64,000 bases of DNA from Ascoidea asiatica (lineage: Eukaryota > Ascomycota > Saccharomycetes > Ascoideales > Ascoideaceae): contig BCKQ01000008.1 of NCBI GenBank assembly GCA_001600695.1, positions 248,001 to 312,000 of the forward strand, written 5' to 3'. This document shows positions 42,986 through 53,466 of this stretch, in pieces. The translations under genes and the position numbers were made by a program. How positions within the stretch are numbered: the first letter of the stretch is position 1; the number at the start of each line of letters is the position of its first letter. The notes below the pieces were generated by a model, which ran no database searches, was not told where the DNA came from, and worked only from the letters and a program-made list of their open reading frames with translations.

Positions 42986-45646
42986 TCAAGTTATTGTAGG
43001 TATAGGTACATTTGGATGCTTTCTTTTATAATGTTGTTTGAAATTATCTTTTCTATTGAATTCGGAGCCACACTCCTCACAACGAAAAGGTTTGACATTG
43101 AGATGAACTGAATTTAAATGTCTAGTTAAATGTTCAGTCCTGTAAAATGCTCTTGAGCAAATAGGACATACTCTAGATTTGAGTTTTTGATCTAAATCTT
43201 TTGTTGGAATACCGGAATCCATTCTAACATTACCTGGTAAAGTTATTTGCCTATCATTATTTTGACCAGAAGGAAATGAATTTGAAGAACCTTGAGCATT
43301 AAGTGGAATAGGACGAGTCATAAATTGTCCTGGAGGAATATGAATCTGATGAGCATTATAAGGGGTATTAAAAGGAGAATAAGGTGGAAGATTAATATTT
43401 GGATTCAAATTGGGATTTAAATTGGGATTTAAACTTGGATTTATATGTGGATTTATATTACGATTCATACCAGGATTTATACCATGATTAATATTGGGAT
43501 TTAAATTTGGATTCAAATTAGGATTCAAATTAGGATTCATATTAGGATTCATATTACTTGACATATTAGGATTCAAATTTGATGGGTATATAGTAACAGG
43601 AGTTGGTCGAGATGAAGGTATTCTACCGGAAATTAAAGACTGATTTTCAATGGAATCTCGATTTGATATACTTCTTCTTTTTCTTCCTTGCAATTGAGAT
43701 TGATAATGTGAGTATATTTGAGATTGATTATATACATTTGGAGGGTAATAGTTGGCTTGAGGCGTCGGAAAAGGAGGGTTAGATGAAAGTGAATTATTTT
43801 GATTTTGAGTAATAACTTGCAATTGAGAATTTTGACGATTACTATAATATGACTGCACGTCTTGAGAAGAGTATTTAGGAGGTATATTTTGTTTAGGTAC
43901 TTGAAATTTCGAAGATGGGATATGCTGAACAGAAATTTGTTGAAGCTGAGATTCTGACTGAGAACTTGGTAATTGGTTAGTTAATGGTTTATTGAAATCC
44001 TGTTGTATTTCCAGATCTTGTTTAGATCCTGATCCTAATTCAAAACCTGGAATTCTATGATTAGATGTATTGAATGAAGACAGAAGCTGGGATGCTTGAG
44101 GCTCAGTTAAACGTAACTCGAGTTGTTCAATAGTAGGTAATGACACTCTTGATTTGCTTTGTTTTGAGGTTTCCAAATTTTCAATCTGTTCGTTCTGATA
44201 TTCATTCTGCTTCTTAGCTTGCTGTTCTGGTGGATTTATAAGCTCTTCTAATGATATTCTAGTTCGATGACTTTTCACTGGTGAATGGATTATAGGTGGA
44301 GCATATACTAAAGCATTTGACAAAGTGCTTTCTTTTTCTTTGCCTTTGCTTTTATCTGACTTTGGTGGAATATTTGGTATTGTTGATATATCTCTCAACT
44401 GAGATTGAGATTGAGACTTATTTCCCATTTCTTGATTTAAACGGCCTAAAAACCTATCAGATCTTCGAGTCGAGCTTTTAGTTAGTTCCGAATCGCTAGC
44501 TGAAGCATCTTGTAAATCTTCTTTTTCATTTTTTCTTAGATTAGGTGTACTTAGGATTGATTCAACAGATCTTCTTCTAGTTTGTTCTAACAGAAGGGGC
44601 TTTGGTATTGATTTAGAGGTCTTATTTTCCACTTCTTGATTCCCTTTTTCATAACCGCTAGTGGAATTAATGGAATCTTCACTGTCTTGTGAGTCCTTTC
44701 TACTAACCAATGACAGTATTGTTACTTTTTTCAAGTTTCCTCTACTTTCTGGCTTGGGAATTTCAAAACTGTCTTTGCTCTTTCTTTTCTTCCTTTTTGA
44801 TTTTTCCGGACTTGGAGGATTTGAAATGTCTAAATCTATATCAATTGAAGTAGGCGAAACATCGCTTTCATCTACAACAACTTCTGAATTATAACGTTGT
44901 TGTTGTTGTAATCTAGTTATTGGAGGGTTCATTTGAGGTAATTGAGATTGAGATTGATTAAGAGAAAATGGATAAGTAAAAGGGAACTGACCTGTGGTTT
45001 GAATTGGTTGTGGTGGTTGTTGAAATATCTGTGAAGGATATGAATGCTGTTGACCAAAACTTTGTGCTTCTTGAGATATATTTTGATTTACCAATGGAGT
45101 TACATTGTATTCAGAAATTTTTCGTAAAGAATTTGGAGGTTCATAAGCATTTACAGGTTGATATGGGAAAGTTGGATAATGAGGTTCTTGAAAAGTTTCA
45201 ACAGGAGAAGAACCAGACAGTCGAGGATTATGTTGAGATGTATGTAATAAACGAGAATGTTGCATGGCTTCTAGCATTAACAGTTGTTGATCAAATGCTA
45301 ATTCTATATCACTATCCTCGTAGGAACTAACTGTATAATCAACAGGTATTTCAGGAACATCTGGATGGTCATTTTCAATTTTATATTTCAATGGAGCTGA
45401 TTTATCACCTTTTTCTAACTTTTTTCTATTTATCTGATAACTTATTAAATTGATTTCATTTCTAAAATGAACTTGAGCTGATAATATTTTTTGCTCCCAT
45501 TCAGAAATTTCTGATTGATGTTGTAATATTATGGAATTTATTCTAGTTTTAAATTCTTTTATCATTAATTTCTTTTCTATTTGAAGATTTCCTTTAATAG
45601 TTCTTATGAAGTTTAGATCTACTTCTTGAAATTTTCTATCATCCAT
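42986..45646 (-). CDS. C2H2 zinc-finger transcription factor with two C-terminal fingers
   Basis: 886 residues with a tandem finger pair at the extreme C-terminus: [22 protein letters not shown] (about 827-848) and [22 protein letters not shown] (about 856-877), both CX2CX12HX4H. The TEHLTRH and KDNFKQH helices suggest sequence-specific DNA binding. The N-terminus (residues 1-90) is helical and charged, the middle is Gln/Ser/Pro-rich, and residues 690-755 contain a degenerate NPNLNPN repeat. The layout (long disordered activator, fingers last) resembles several yeast regulators, including Candida Cas5, but I cannot assign an orthologue. Codon use is mixed throughout, unlike the AT-saturated short genes nearby. 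A 6.4-kb stretch without a convincing gene lies upstream. Confidence 0.8.
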   Translation of the reverse strand: MDDRKFQEVDLNFIRTIKGNLQIEKKLMIKEFKTRINSIILQHQSEISEWEQKILSAQVHFRNEINLISYQINRKKLEKGDKSAPLKYKIENDHPDVPEIPVDYTVSSYEDSDIELAFDQQLLMLEAMQHSRLLHTSQHNPRLSGSSPVETFQEPHYPTFPYQPVNAYEPPNSLRKISEYNVTPLVNQNISQEAQSFGQQHSYPSQIFQQPPQPIQTTGQFPFTYPFSLNQSQSQLPQMNPPITRLQQQQRYNSEVVVDESDVSPTSIDIDLDISNPPSPEKSKRKKRKSKDSFEIPKPESRGNLKKVTILSLVSRKDSQDSEDSINSTSGYEKGNQEVENKTSKSIPKPLLLEQTRRRSVESILSTPNLRKNEKEDLQDASASDSELTKSSTRRSDRFLGRLNQEMGNKSQSQSQLRDISTIPNIPPKSDKSKGKEKESTLSNALVYAPPIIHSPVKSHRTRISLEELINPPEQQAKKQNEYQNEQIENLETSKQSKSRVSLPTIEQLELRLTEPQASQLLSSFNTSNHRIPGFELGSGSKQDLEIQQDFNKPLTNQLPSSQSESQLQQISVQHIPSSKFQVPKQNIPPKYSSQDVQSYYSNRQNSQLQVITQNQNNSLSSNPPFPTPQANYYPPNVYNQSQIYSHYQSQLQGRKRRSISNRDSIENQSLISGRIPSSRPTPVTIYPSNLNPNMSSNMNPNMNPNLNPNLNPNLNPNINHGINPGMNRNINPHINPSLNPNLNPNLNPNINLPPYSPFNTPYNAHQIHIPPGQFMTRPIPLNAQGSSNSFPSGQNNDRQITLPGNVRMDSGIPTKDLDQKLKSRVCPICSRAFYRTEHLTRHLNSVHLNVKPFRCEECGSEFNRKDNFKQHYKRKHPNVPIPTIT
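43395..43575 (-). repeat. Coding minisatellite (Asn-Pro repeats) in the C2H2 gene
   Basis: Degenerate 12-base units encoding NPNL/NPNM/NPNI recur about fifteen times within the reading frame. Units such as AAATTAGGATTC on the plus strand are nearly exact at 43509-43545. Length variation between strains would be expected. Confidence 0.8.
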
Positions 45647-48600
45647 ACTTTTTATTGTATTATGTTTTAGAGCTTTTTTGGATTTTTGATGAAATTGTTT
45701 TCGTATATTTTCAAGTTTTCTTAACGCTGATTTTAACTCTTTTTCTGAATATAATTTGAAACAAATTAACTTGATCTTTCCTTAAAGGGATATTGAATGA
45801 ATTCAATTAATTATTTCTTTTAGTTGTTCTTTTGAATGCGTTTCGTATTTGGTTTCTTTGCTTCTTTTTTCTCGATTAATTTTAGTATCTGGAAATATTA
45901 TGAAATGTTAATAATGATCAAGGAAATTCTTAACTTTTATTGATTTTTTTTGGAATAGTATATTTAAAGAATAAGTAATCATATACTAAGCTAATTAATA
46001 ATGAAATAAAATAATGAATGTTTTATACTGAAACCAAAATGAAAGTGATTTTAGAAAAAAAAAAAAGAAAGAAAAAATTTTAATAATTGATGATTGAATT
46101 TGAATTTAAGAATATCTATTCCAATGATTTAATATGAAGTTAGAATTTTAGTTAAATATTAATTTTAATCTTAAATTTAAAGTAAAATTTGATCTAATTT
46201 GGAAAAGAACTTATACTTGCCCTTAGTGATGAATCAAATGAATTGAAATATGATAAGTAATTAAATATTTTTATATAAATATGTATTAAGACTAAGTCAA
46301 ATAATTTACAATCTCAGTAAATATCTAAGCTTTCATTAATTTTATAATATTAATTATTGGTTTCAAAATATTAATTATTTAATTTTTCTGTTATTATAAT
46401 ACAGCTGAACTTCAAATATGAAACTTATTTTTGATTAGAATTAGAAACAAGATTGGTTTTCTTATTGTATTGATTTAGAATATTTTTGACTTTAATTTTG
46501 AATATTTTTTGGATGATATAATTTAGAGATTGTTTTTAATATATTTCAAAACAATGATTAATTTATCACTCTAAAATGAATTTAGTTTAATTCTTTTTGA
46601 AAAAAAAACAATGAAATAATGACAAAAAATATGAATAAAAATTGACTCTTTTTGAATATTTAAAATTAATTACGAGTATTATTATATAAATTTGAATTAA
46701 TTTAAATTAATTTAGATAAATTTGAATGATAATTTAGAATAATAAAGATTATTTCTTTAAAGTTTTATAACGTTTTTTTTTTTAATTTTGATTATTTATT
46801 CTTTTCTTTAACTTGACTTGACTTGACTTGACTTGACTTGACTTGATATTTGAAATTTTAGTATAAAAAATATTTTATAATAGTATTTAAGAGTTAAATA
46901 AAGTTAACTATTTAACTATTTGTAAAAAATTTTATTGAATGAATGAAAAGAAAAGAAAGGAAAGAATATTAGATAAGTATGGATTATGAAATTGAAATGA
47001 ATATGAATCGATATGAAAATAATGATATAAATGAAACAATATTAGATTATTGTTGAAAGTATTTGATAATGAAATAAAGAATATATTGTTAATTATTATA
47101 CTGTATATTGTCTTATAATGAGAGATGACTTTTAAATCTAGAATCTAAAATTTTAAAGAGTATATATGAATTATGAATGATAAATTATTAAATATTAACC
47201 TGCTGAATAACCTATTTGAAACTTATTTATAACTTATTTATAACTTGTTTATTACTTTCTTTCTTTATTTCTTTTATTATTTCTATTAATCTTATTGAAA
47301 TTATATTAGATATATTGATGGATACGTTTATAAAAAAACAAAAAAGTGAAATTCTTTAATTGATGATTAGTGGAGGAGAATGACTAAGATTTCAAATGGA
47401 AAAATGAAAATCAAATATTTAAGATCAGAAGAATTTAAGATCAATAATTAGAATTTAAAAGTAAGAAAATAAAACTCAGGAATCAGAGTTAAATGAAATT
47501 TTGAATAAAAGAAAAGAAAAATATATAAGTAAAAAAATAAATGATTAAGTAAATAACAGATAAATAAATAACTAATTACTTAGTTACCTTGCTACTTAGT
47601 TAATTAGTGAATTAGAGAATTAAGTAAGCAAGTAAATTAGTATGTAAGTAAATAAGTATGTAGGTATTGATATGTACAATATTTTGTAGAATTAGATTTT
47701 GATAGTAAAAAGAGGAATAAATGTTTTAAAAAAACAAATTAAAAAGAGAAATATAGGAATTTGTAAATGAAAATTAATTGAATTTGAAATAAATTTAAAA
47801 TAAATTTAAGAAAATAAGGAGAATATTAAAATCACAAATAAAATTATAATTGTAAATATAATCAAAATGAAAACACACAGGAGGTTTATAAATATTATTG
47901 TATTTACTTCTGGATAATACTAAAAATATTAATATTTGTACAAATTGAAGAAAAATAACAAAAAAACAAAATGAGATGAATGAAAGTATTAGTACTAGTA
48001 AATGTTATGAATATTAAAAATGTTATAAATGATGTAAGGTACTTAATTTACAAATTTCTAAATATATTAAGAAATCAGTTTTGTATCACCCTACTGTAGT
48101 ACTATTACTATTAATTATTGTTATTAAATATTATGATTATTTACAAATTGATTAAAAATGCAGTATTCTGGAATATAAATTTACTTGTAATTGTATAAGT
48201 TTGAAATTTTCAGGAGGTTATGGGTTAAAGTTAAGTTAGCTAAACAACTTATTTTTTTAGTAATATAATTCGTGTCTGAAATCAAAAAAAAAAAGAGATT
48301 AATGATTACCATACGATTATTTAATGAGTTGTTATTAGTAATTGACTCTACTTTATTCAATAGTTTATTTGATAATTGTGGATTGGAATTTGAATAGGAA
48401 TTATAATTGGAAATGGAATTGAAATTGGAATTGATTAGCTGTTCTATGAATGAATTATGGTAAATGTTTTTTTTTTCTTTTAAAAAGGTATTTGATCAGA
48501 TGAAATTAAATTGAAACAGAATGAATTGAACTGAATTGAATTGAATCACAATGAAATAAATGAGTTAGAATGAAATGAAAAGAATTCATTAGAATGAAAC

Positions 48601-48700
48601 ATTTGAATAAACCAATTCATTGATAATTATAATTATAATTATTGAATGTTTTGATTGTTTAAAAATTGTCCCTTTGAGGAAGAAGAATGGAATTGAAAAA
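45647..48700. other. Long AT-rich intergenic region upstream of the C2H2 gene
   Basis: About 3 kb with no gene. It contains an ACTTG pentamer tract (46812-46845) and a TATACTGTATATT motif at 47097-47109. Confidence 0.6.
46812..46845. repeat. ACTTG pentanucleotide microsatellite
   Basis: Six to seven tandem copies of ACTTG. Confidence 0.9.
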
Positions 48701-49600
48701 CAGAGAAAAAAGAGCATCGTTAAACAGAACATACCTAATTAATCTGATACGATATCTCAGCCTCTGCAATTTAGTATTTCACTACGTAGTGGCAATAGTA
48801 ACTTACAGTGCTAGTTGTTCAAGCGCTGGAGGTGGGAGAGAGAGAAAGAAAGACTGATTCAAACGACCGCATAAAGAGAGGGAAAAACATGGAGCCTGGA
48901 GAGATTGCGGTGCTTCGAGGGCCTATCATCAAATGAGATGTCGGTGATTGGCATCCACGCGTGTACTGGAAACAGTGCAAACAGTGCAAACACTGCAAAC
49001 ACCCGTTTTCAGTGCCAGTACTGAGCCATTAGGGAAGGGCGACTACTCCCCCGAAGTACGAGCGCACTATCCAGGTGCTTTGCGGGTAATCTTATACTGA
49101 ATTATGTAGCACCTGAGATCTAAGGTTGGCCTCGCGCTGATAACTATTGCACTCTTGCCGCACAACTATTGTCCAGCTCCATTAAGTTTACGTATCACCG
49201 TGTTTCAGTACGTGCAATTCCGCCTCGAAGGCCACAACAATGAGCACCACCTAGTCCCAGTTTCCAAGGTGTACGGCACTCTAAAGCCGGCTGCTCCTTT
49301 TAGAAGCACTGCAGTGCCTGCGAGCAGTGCTGGCTTGGGCTATTAATGCTAGCATTATCCAATGTTGAGTGGAGTGGCCTGCTCCGGAATAGTTTCATGC
49401 CGCTTAAGGAAACGGGCTTACCCGCGGTCGCACTCTATTTGCACAAAAAACACACTACAAGCACCACATAACAAACTCTACACAACAAGAACCACACAAA
49501 CTTCTTACAAACTTCGTGCAAACCTCAAACAAAATGTGCCGAGGAGCTTGCCAAAGTTTTTCCAAGTGATTTCCAGTGGATTAATTATAGAATACGTACA
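48700..49600. other. GC-richer island without a recognisable gene
   Basis: Composition is far from the rest of the window: by my count the line 49261-49320 has 32 G/C in 60, against 4 in 60 at 17701-17760. ORFs at 49155-49346 and 49362-49616 contain no motif, no Asn/Lys bias and no family features, so I do not call them. A direct repeat CAGTGCAAACAGTGCAAACACTGCAAACA-type tract lies at 48972-49002. The origin is unknown. Confidence 0.55.
48972..49002. repeat. AGTGCAAAC 9-10 bp repeat
   Basis: CAGTGCAAA / CACTGCAAA units three to four times in a row, inside the GC-richer island. Confidence 0.7.
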
Positions 49601-52056
49601 TATACACGCAAAATGAATGATTCACGTTTCATTTATACATAGAAAAAAAATATTTATATATATATATATATATGCCGGGTAAGTAGATAATCACCAAATA
49701 GGCAAATTTGGGCTAATCTATTCGGTCTAAAATGTTGAATAAGCATAGGAAATGTGAATCCTGTTTTGAATGACGTAAGGTAATATTGGTGTTTCTGTAC
49801 AGGAGCATACGTTAAGTATACGATTTGTTGATGATAGCGATAAACAAGAGACTAACCAGTCATAGTAATCTTACAGGAGTCTAGCAGTGGTTTACGGTAC
49901 TGCCTACACAAGCCAGATTTTTTTAATTCAATATAAAAAAAATAATATTTATTAATAAGTTGAGGTTGTTAGCAACAAATCAAATGACGAGAATTCCAAA
50001 ATTAATAAAATTAAAAACAAAAAAAGAAAAAGATTAAAGCTTTTTATAGTAAATTTTTTAAATAGAAAACTATATAAAGAAATAAATTAAAATTAAAAAA
50101 GTGTAGTTAAAAGGCGCCAATGAATTCAATTTCTCCATCAGAAGAAGATGAGTCACTAGAAAGTTCAATAGGCTTACTGAACTTATTGAAAATTCTAGTA
50201 AACATAGGCTGAAAAATATTAAAATACTTACGATGAACCAGTCTCCAAAGTCTGGAAAGACTTAAAAGTTTTTCTTTTGACTCGCATTTAATAATTTGTA
50301 AAACATTCCTTTGATAATCACTTGGATTAATAACAATTTTTCCAACCACGGATTTATTTAATCTCTAGTGAACCATGCTGTCGGAATAAAGATGAAACCG
50401 GAATTTGTGAGTTTTGGTGAAATGTTGAAAGTTATCTTTAATGTTATTTTTAATTGAATTCTAAAGTTCTTGAGTGACTCCTTTTTCAACAATAACTATG
50501 ACTGCCTCAACGTTATCATTAATATTGGTGATTAATGTTGAATGTTGATTAGGTTTAACTAACATGCCTCTATGTTCCCAGCTTATATTTGTCAGGTGAT
50601 AACATAATTTGTCCTATAATTTTCGAAATTGATTTTTCATAAATAATATTTTTTTTCATTTGGGAAAATAACACCAAATAAATGATAAAAATACATTGTG
50701 ATAACGTATGATGCAAATTGAAGTTTGGATAAACATTTAGATTAAAATTAAGCGGAATTGATAAAAAAGAAATGTTGAATGAATACTAATTAAACATAAA
50801 TAATTATTAATTAAAGTTAAACTTGAATTAATGCCGCCGATGTAATAGAGTGGTGAGTTTTTATATGCAATAAATAACTTTAATTTAGAAAAGTATTCTG
50901 AAATGATTATATTATTTTGTACTTGCATTAATTAAGATTTGAAACATTCTTTTAGTTTTTTTTATTAATAGAAATATCACTTGAATCATCAATAAAAAAA
51001 GTTGTGTCCTTATGTTGAACATATAATTCCAAAATAAGAAGGAGATAAAGTCCTAACTTATTTTCAAATTGTTTAATTGTTTCAATTAAGGAGGGGGGAT
51101 GTAAAATTATTAAGTTATTTGACAAATGATATAAATAATAAAGATTAGTAATAATTTAAAAAATAAATTAAAATGAAATTAAAATAATTATAAGTGTTTC
51201 AATATTTCTTTATATATCATGCTGGTCTTCGAAATGTAAACAAAGGTCTACCTAATGGAGAAATAAATAAACAAACACGAAAATATAAAAAAATAAATAA
51301 ACAAATTAATCACGTAATAAAATTTGAAACAAAAAAATTAAAACACATAATAAAAATTGAAACACATAATAAAAATTGAAACACATAATAAAAATTGAAA
51401 CACAGAATAAAAATTGAAACAAAAAATTGAAAGAAAAAAATAATCACGGGATCATAACTTAGTATTATAAGAACTGAGGTCAGAAATGATTGTTGAAGCA
51501 TTTCTGTCAACAGTACGGATACAAGTGTATTTCACCGGGCCTTGTCTCAGAAAAGTAGTTTAGTGCGTCTGAATATTACTTAAAGTGGGCCAATGTGTTG
51601 CCGATTTCAGGTCAATCAGAACCTGAACTTGTTGGTTCAATTTAATCGCTGAACAACGCGTTATTGGGATATTTCCCTCACTTTTTTTTAATAGAACCAA
51701 ATTGGATAACAAATTAGGATCAGTGTCCTAATTACAACCAAGATATATTTTTTCAAGGACGACTTTAAAGAAAAAAAGTTTTAAAAAAAAGAAGAAAAAA
51801 ATGCATCTTTAACCTGACTTTATATTATTGATTCTTGAGGGAGAAATACACTAAAATTAGCGGAAGGAGACAAATAATGGTGAATGAGGTATTCATGAGA
51901 TTATTAAAGAACAGTTAACATCTTGAATGAATAATGATCATAATAAATTCATCAGAATATAATAGTTTAATTACAGTATATTCTAGTAAGTACATAATAT
52001 TATATATTATTGTAAGTTATAAATGAAGAAATATTTAAAGTATTATTTAAAAGTAA
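49601..52056. other. Intergenic, mostly AT-rich
   Basis: Contains a TATATA run (49656-49672), an uncertain open stretch at 50107-50349 (minus), the 51342-51430 tandem repeat and a TTACAGTATATT motif at 51971-51982. The open stretch lacks an ATG (it begins with GTG) and ends with an acidic Ser-rich tail (SSDSSSSDGEIEF). It could be a last exon, but no first exon is visible. Confidence 0.5.
51342..51430. repeat. 19-bp tandem repeat, about four units
   Basis: Unit ACACATAATAAAAATTGAA. The fourth unit reads ACACAGAAT and the array decays on the right. Confidence 0.9.
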
Positions 52057-52858
52057 TTAAAATTGAAGTTCAATAAATTCTTCAGGAATATTAAATTCTT
52101 TTCTAAATAAATTTCTATCAATATTTTTTTTATTAACCCAATAACTAATTAAAATTTCAATATTATCAGTTAAAATATCAATTTTATTTAAAATTAATTT
52201 ATTTTTATTATTTAAATCATTTAAAATTTTTGGATCATTATCATTAAATTTTTTTAATTTTTTATCTAATTCATTGGTTTTAATACGTAAATTTGAAATT
52301 TCTTTCATTAAACTGTTTCTATCTTTGATATTATTGAAAGTTACATTTTCATTATTATTATTTGATAAAAGTTTAATTTGATCTTCAGTTAAATCATTAA
52401 TTCTATCAAATTTTTTTTTTTCAATTTCTAATTCAATTTCTTTAATATCTTTCAAAGATTTATTAAACTCATTTTCTTTATTTTTGAATTGATTATTTAA
52501 TGAATTAATTAAATCAAATTCAAAACACCAATAAAAATTACTTATACCACATTTATCAAATTTAATTAAATCTTCATCAATTAATAAATTTAATAAATCC
52601 TTTATTGCCATTGGATGAATTCCAACATATTTAGATCCTAAAGTTTCAACTTCTTTAATACTATAAAAATTATGTTCTTTTTTAAAAAATTCTAATAATT
52701 TAAATTTTTTTTCATCTGTTGTTAATCCTTTTTTCTTTGGCGCCTATTTGAAAAATAAAATTAATTTAAAAGTTAATAATAATTCTTATTCTATGAAATC
52801 AATCAAATTGATGATAATTGATAATAATTGATAATAAAATTAGGTGAAATTATACCAT
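52057..52858 (-). CDS. MND1: Mnd1, meiotic recombination coiled-coil protein (two exons)
   Basis: Mnd1 forms a heterodimer with Hop2 that helps Dmc1/Rad51 pair homologous DNA in meiosis. Exon 2 (52743-52057) starts PKKKGLTTDEKKFKLLEFF, continues through a winged-helix-like N-terminus with IKDLLNLLIDEDLIKFDKCG and SNFYWCFEFD (the family's YWCF/YWAF motif), then a leucine-rich coiled coil to EFIELQF. I infer exon 1 as the bare ATG at 52858-52856, with donor GTATAA. The 112-base intron ends in a TATTAAC-type branch site and CAAATAG. Joining gives MAPKKKGLTTDEK, which fits the family start (MSKKKG or MGPKK), and 229 residues in all; S. cerevisiae Mnd1 has 219 and also an intron near its start. 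It is divergent from GTS1. Confidence 0.87.
52744..52855 (-). other. Predicted MND1 intron
   Basis: Donor GTATAA directly after the ATG, branch-like ATTATTAAC about 30 bases before the acceptor, pyrimidine tract, then AAATAG. In-frame joining restores a textbook Mnd1 N-terminus. Confidence 0.75.
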
Positions 52859-53466
52859 TATCTAATTGAAATTTGTTTACAATATAATTATCTATTTCTA
52901 ATTGATTGTTTTTATTCTCTGAGATGTTCAATATTTCATTCAATAAATGAATAGATAAAGATTTATTTACCTTAGCGCTGACTGATAACCTCATTATTTA
53001 TATGCCCTCGGATCTGTTTTATTATACGGTCGTAAATACTCTAGCTCTTACCCTCGTATTGCTATTTCCATAGCAATGCTGTCACCTGATCATCTTTTTT
53101 CCTTCTTTAAAATACGTATCCGACAACGCCTGAACCGTTAATAAACAAAAATGAGCCCAAGTTTTAGACCTATCAAAGGAATGAATGAAGCCTTCAAAAC
53201 TGCAGAACTATATTGTCCTTACTCCATCAAACCTCTTTATTTCAATATAATTTAACATTTATCAGTGAACAAATAAAAATTTTATATAATTTATCTTCAA
53301 AAGAATCAAAGAGAATTTTAAAAATTTGATCTCATATGAAAATTCTTCAATTCAATTTAGAAAAACTAGATATTTCTTGTTTTTAAAAAAAAATTATTTA
53401 AGCAATTTAATTAAATTGAATTGAATTTAGTTAAAAATTTTAAATTATTTATATATTTCAAAAAAA
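52859..53466. other. Divergent promoter region of MND1 and GTS1
   Basis: About 600 bases. It holds an open frame 52994-52803 (minus) overlapping the MND1 start, the perfect inverted repeat at 53058-53077, a 34-codon ORF at 53151-53255, and the AT-rich GTS1 leader. Confidence 0.6.
53058..53077. promoter_or_regulatory. Perfect 8-bp inverted repeat, X-box-like
   Basis: ATTGCTAT-TTCC-ATAGCAAT: eight-base arms around a four-base spacer, between MND1 and GTS1. It resembles RFX/Crt1 X-boxes (GTTGCYATGGNRAC) in its half-sites but has a longer spacer. The factor is not established. Confidence 0.45.

Noticed and set aside
45647-48700. Possible centromere because of the long AT-rich, gene-free DNA
   Set aside because: The whole window is AT-rich, and no CDEI-CDEII-CDEIII order or large inverted repeat was seen here.
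49155-49616. Two ORFs in the 48.7-49.6 kb island
   Set aside because: No motif, overlapping region in different frames, and lengths expected at this composition.
50107-50349. 80-codon minus-strand frame with acidic Ser-rich tail
   Set aside because: Its first codon is GTG and a stop lies just upstream. It could be a last exon but no first exon or firm acceptor can be shown, so it is only mentioned in the intergenic entry.
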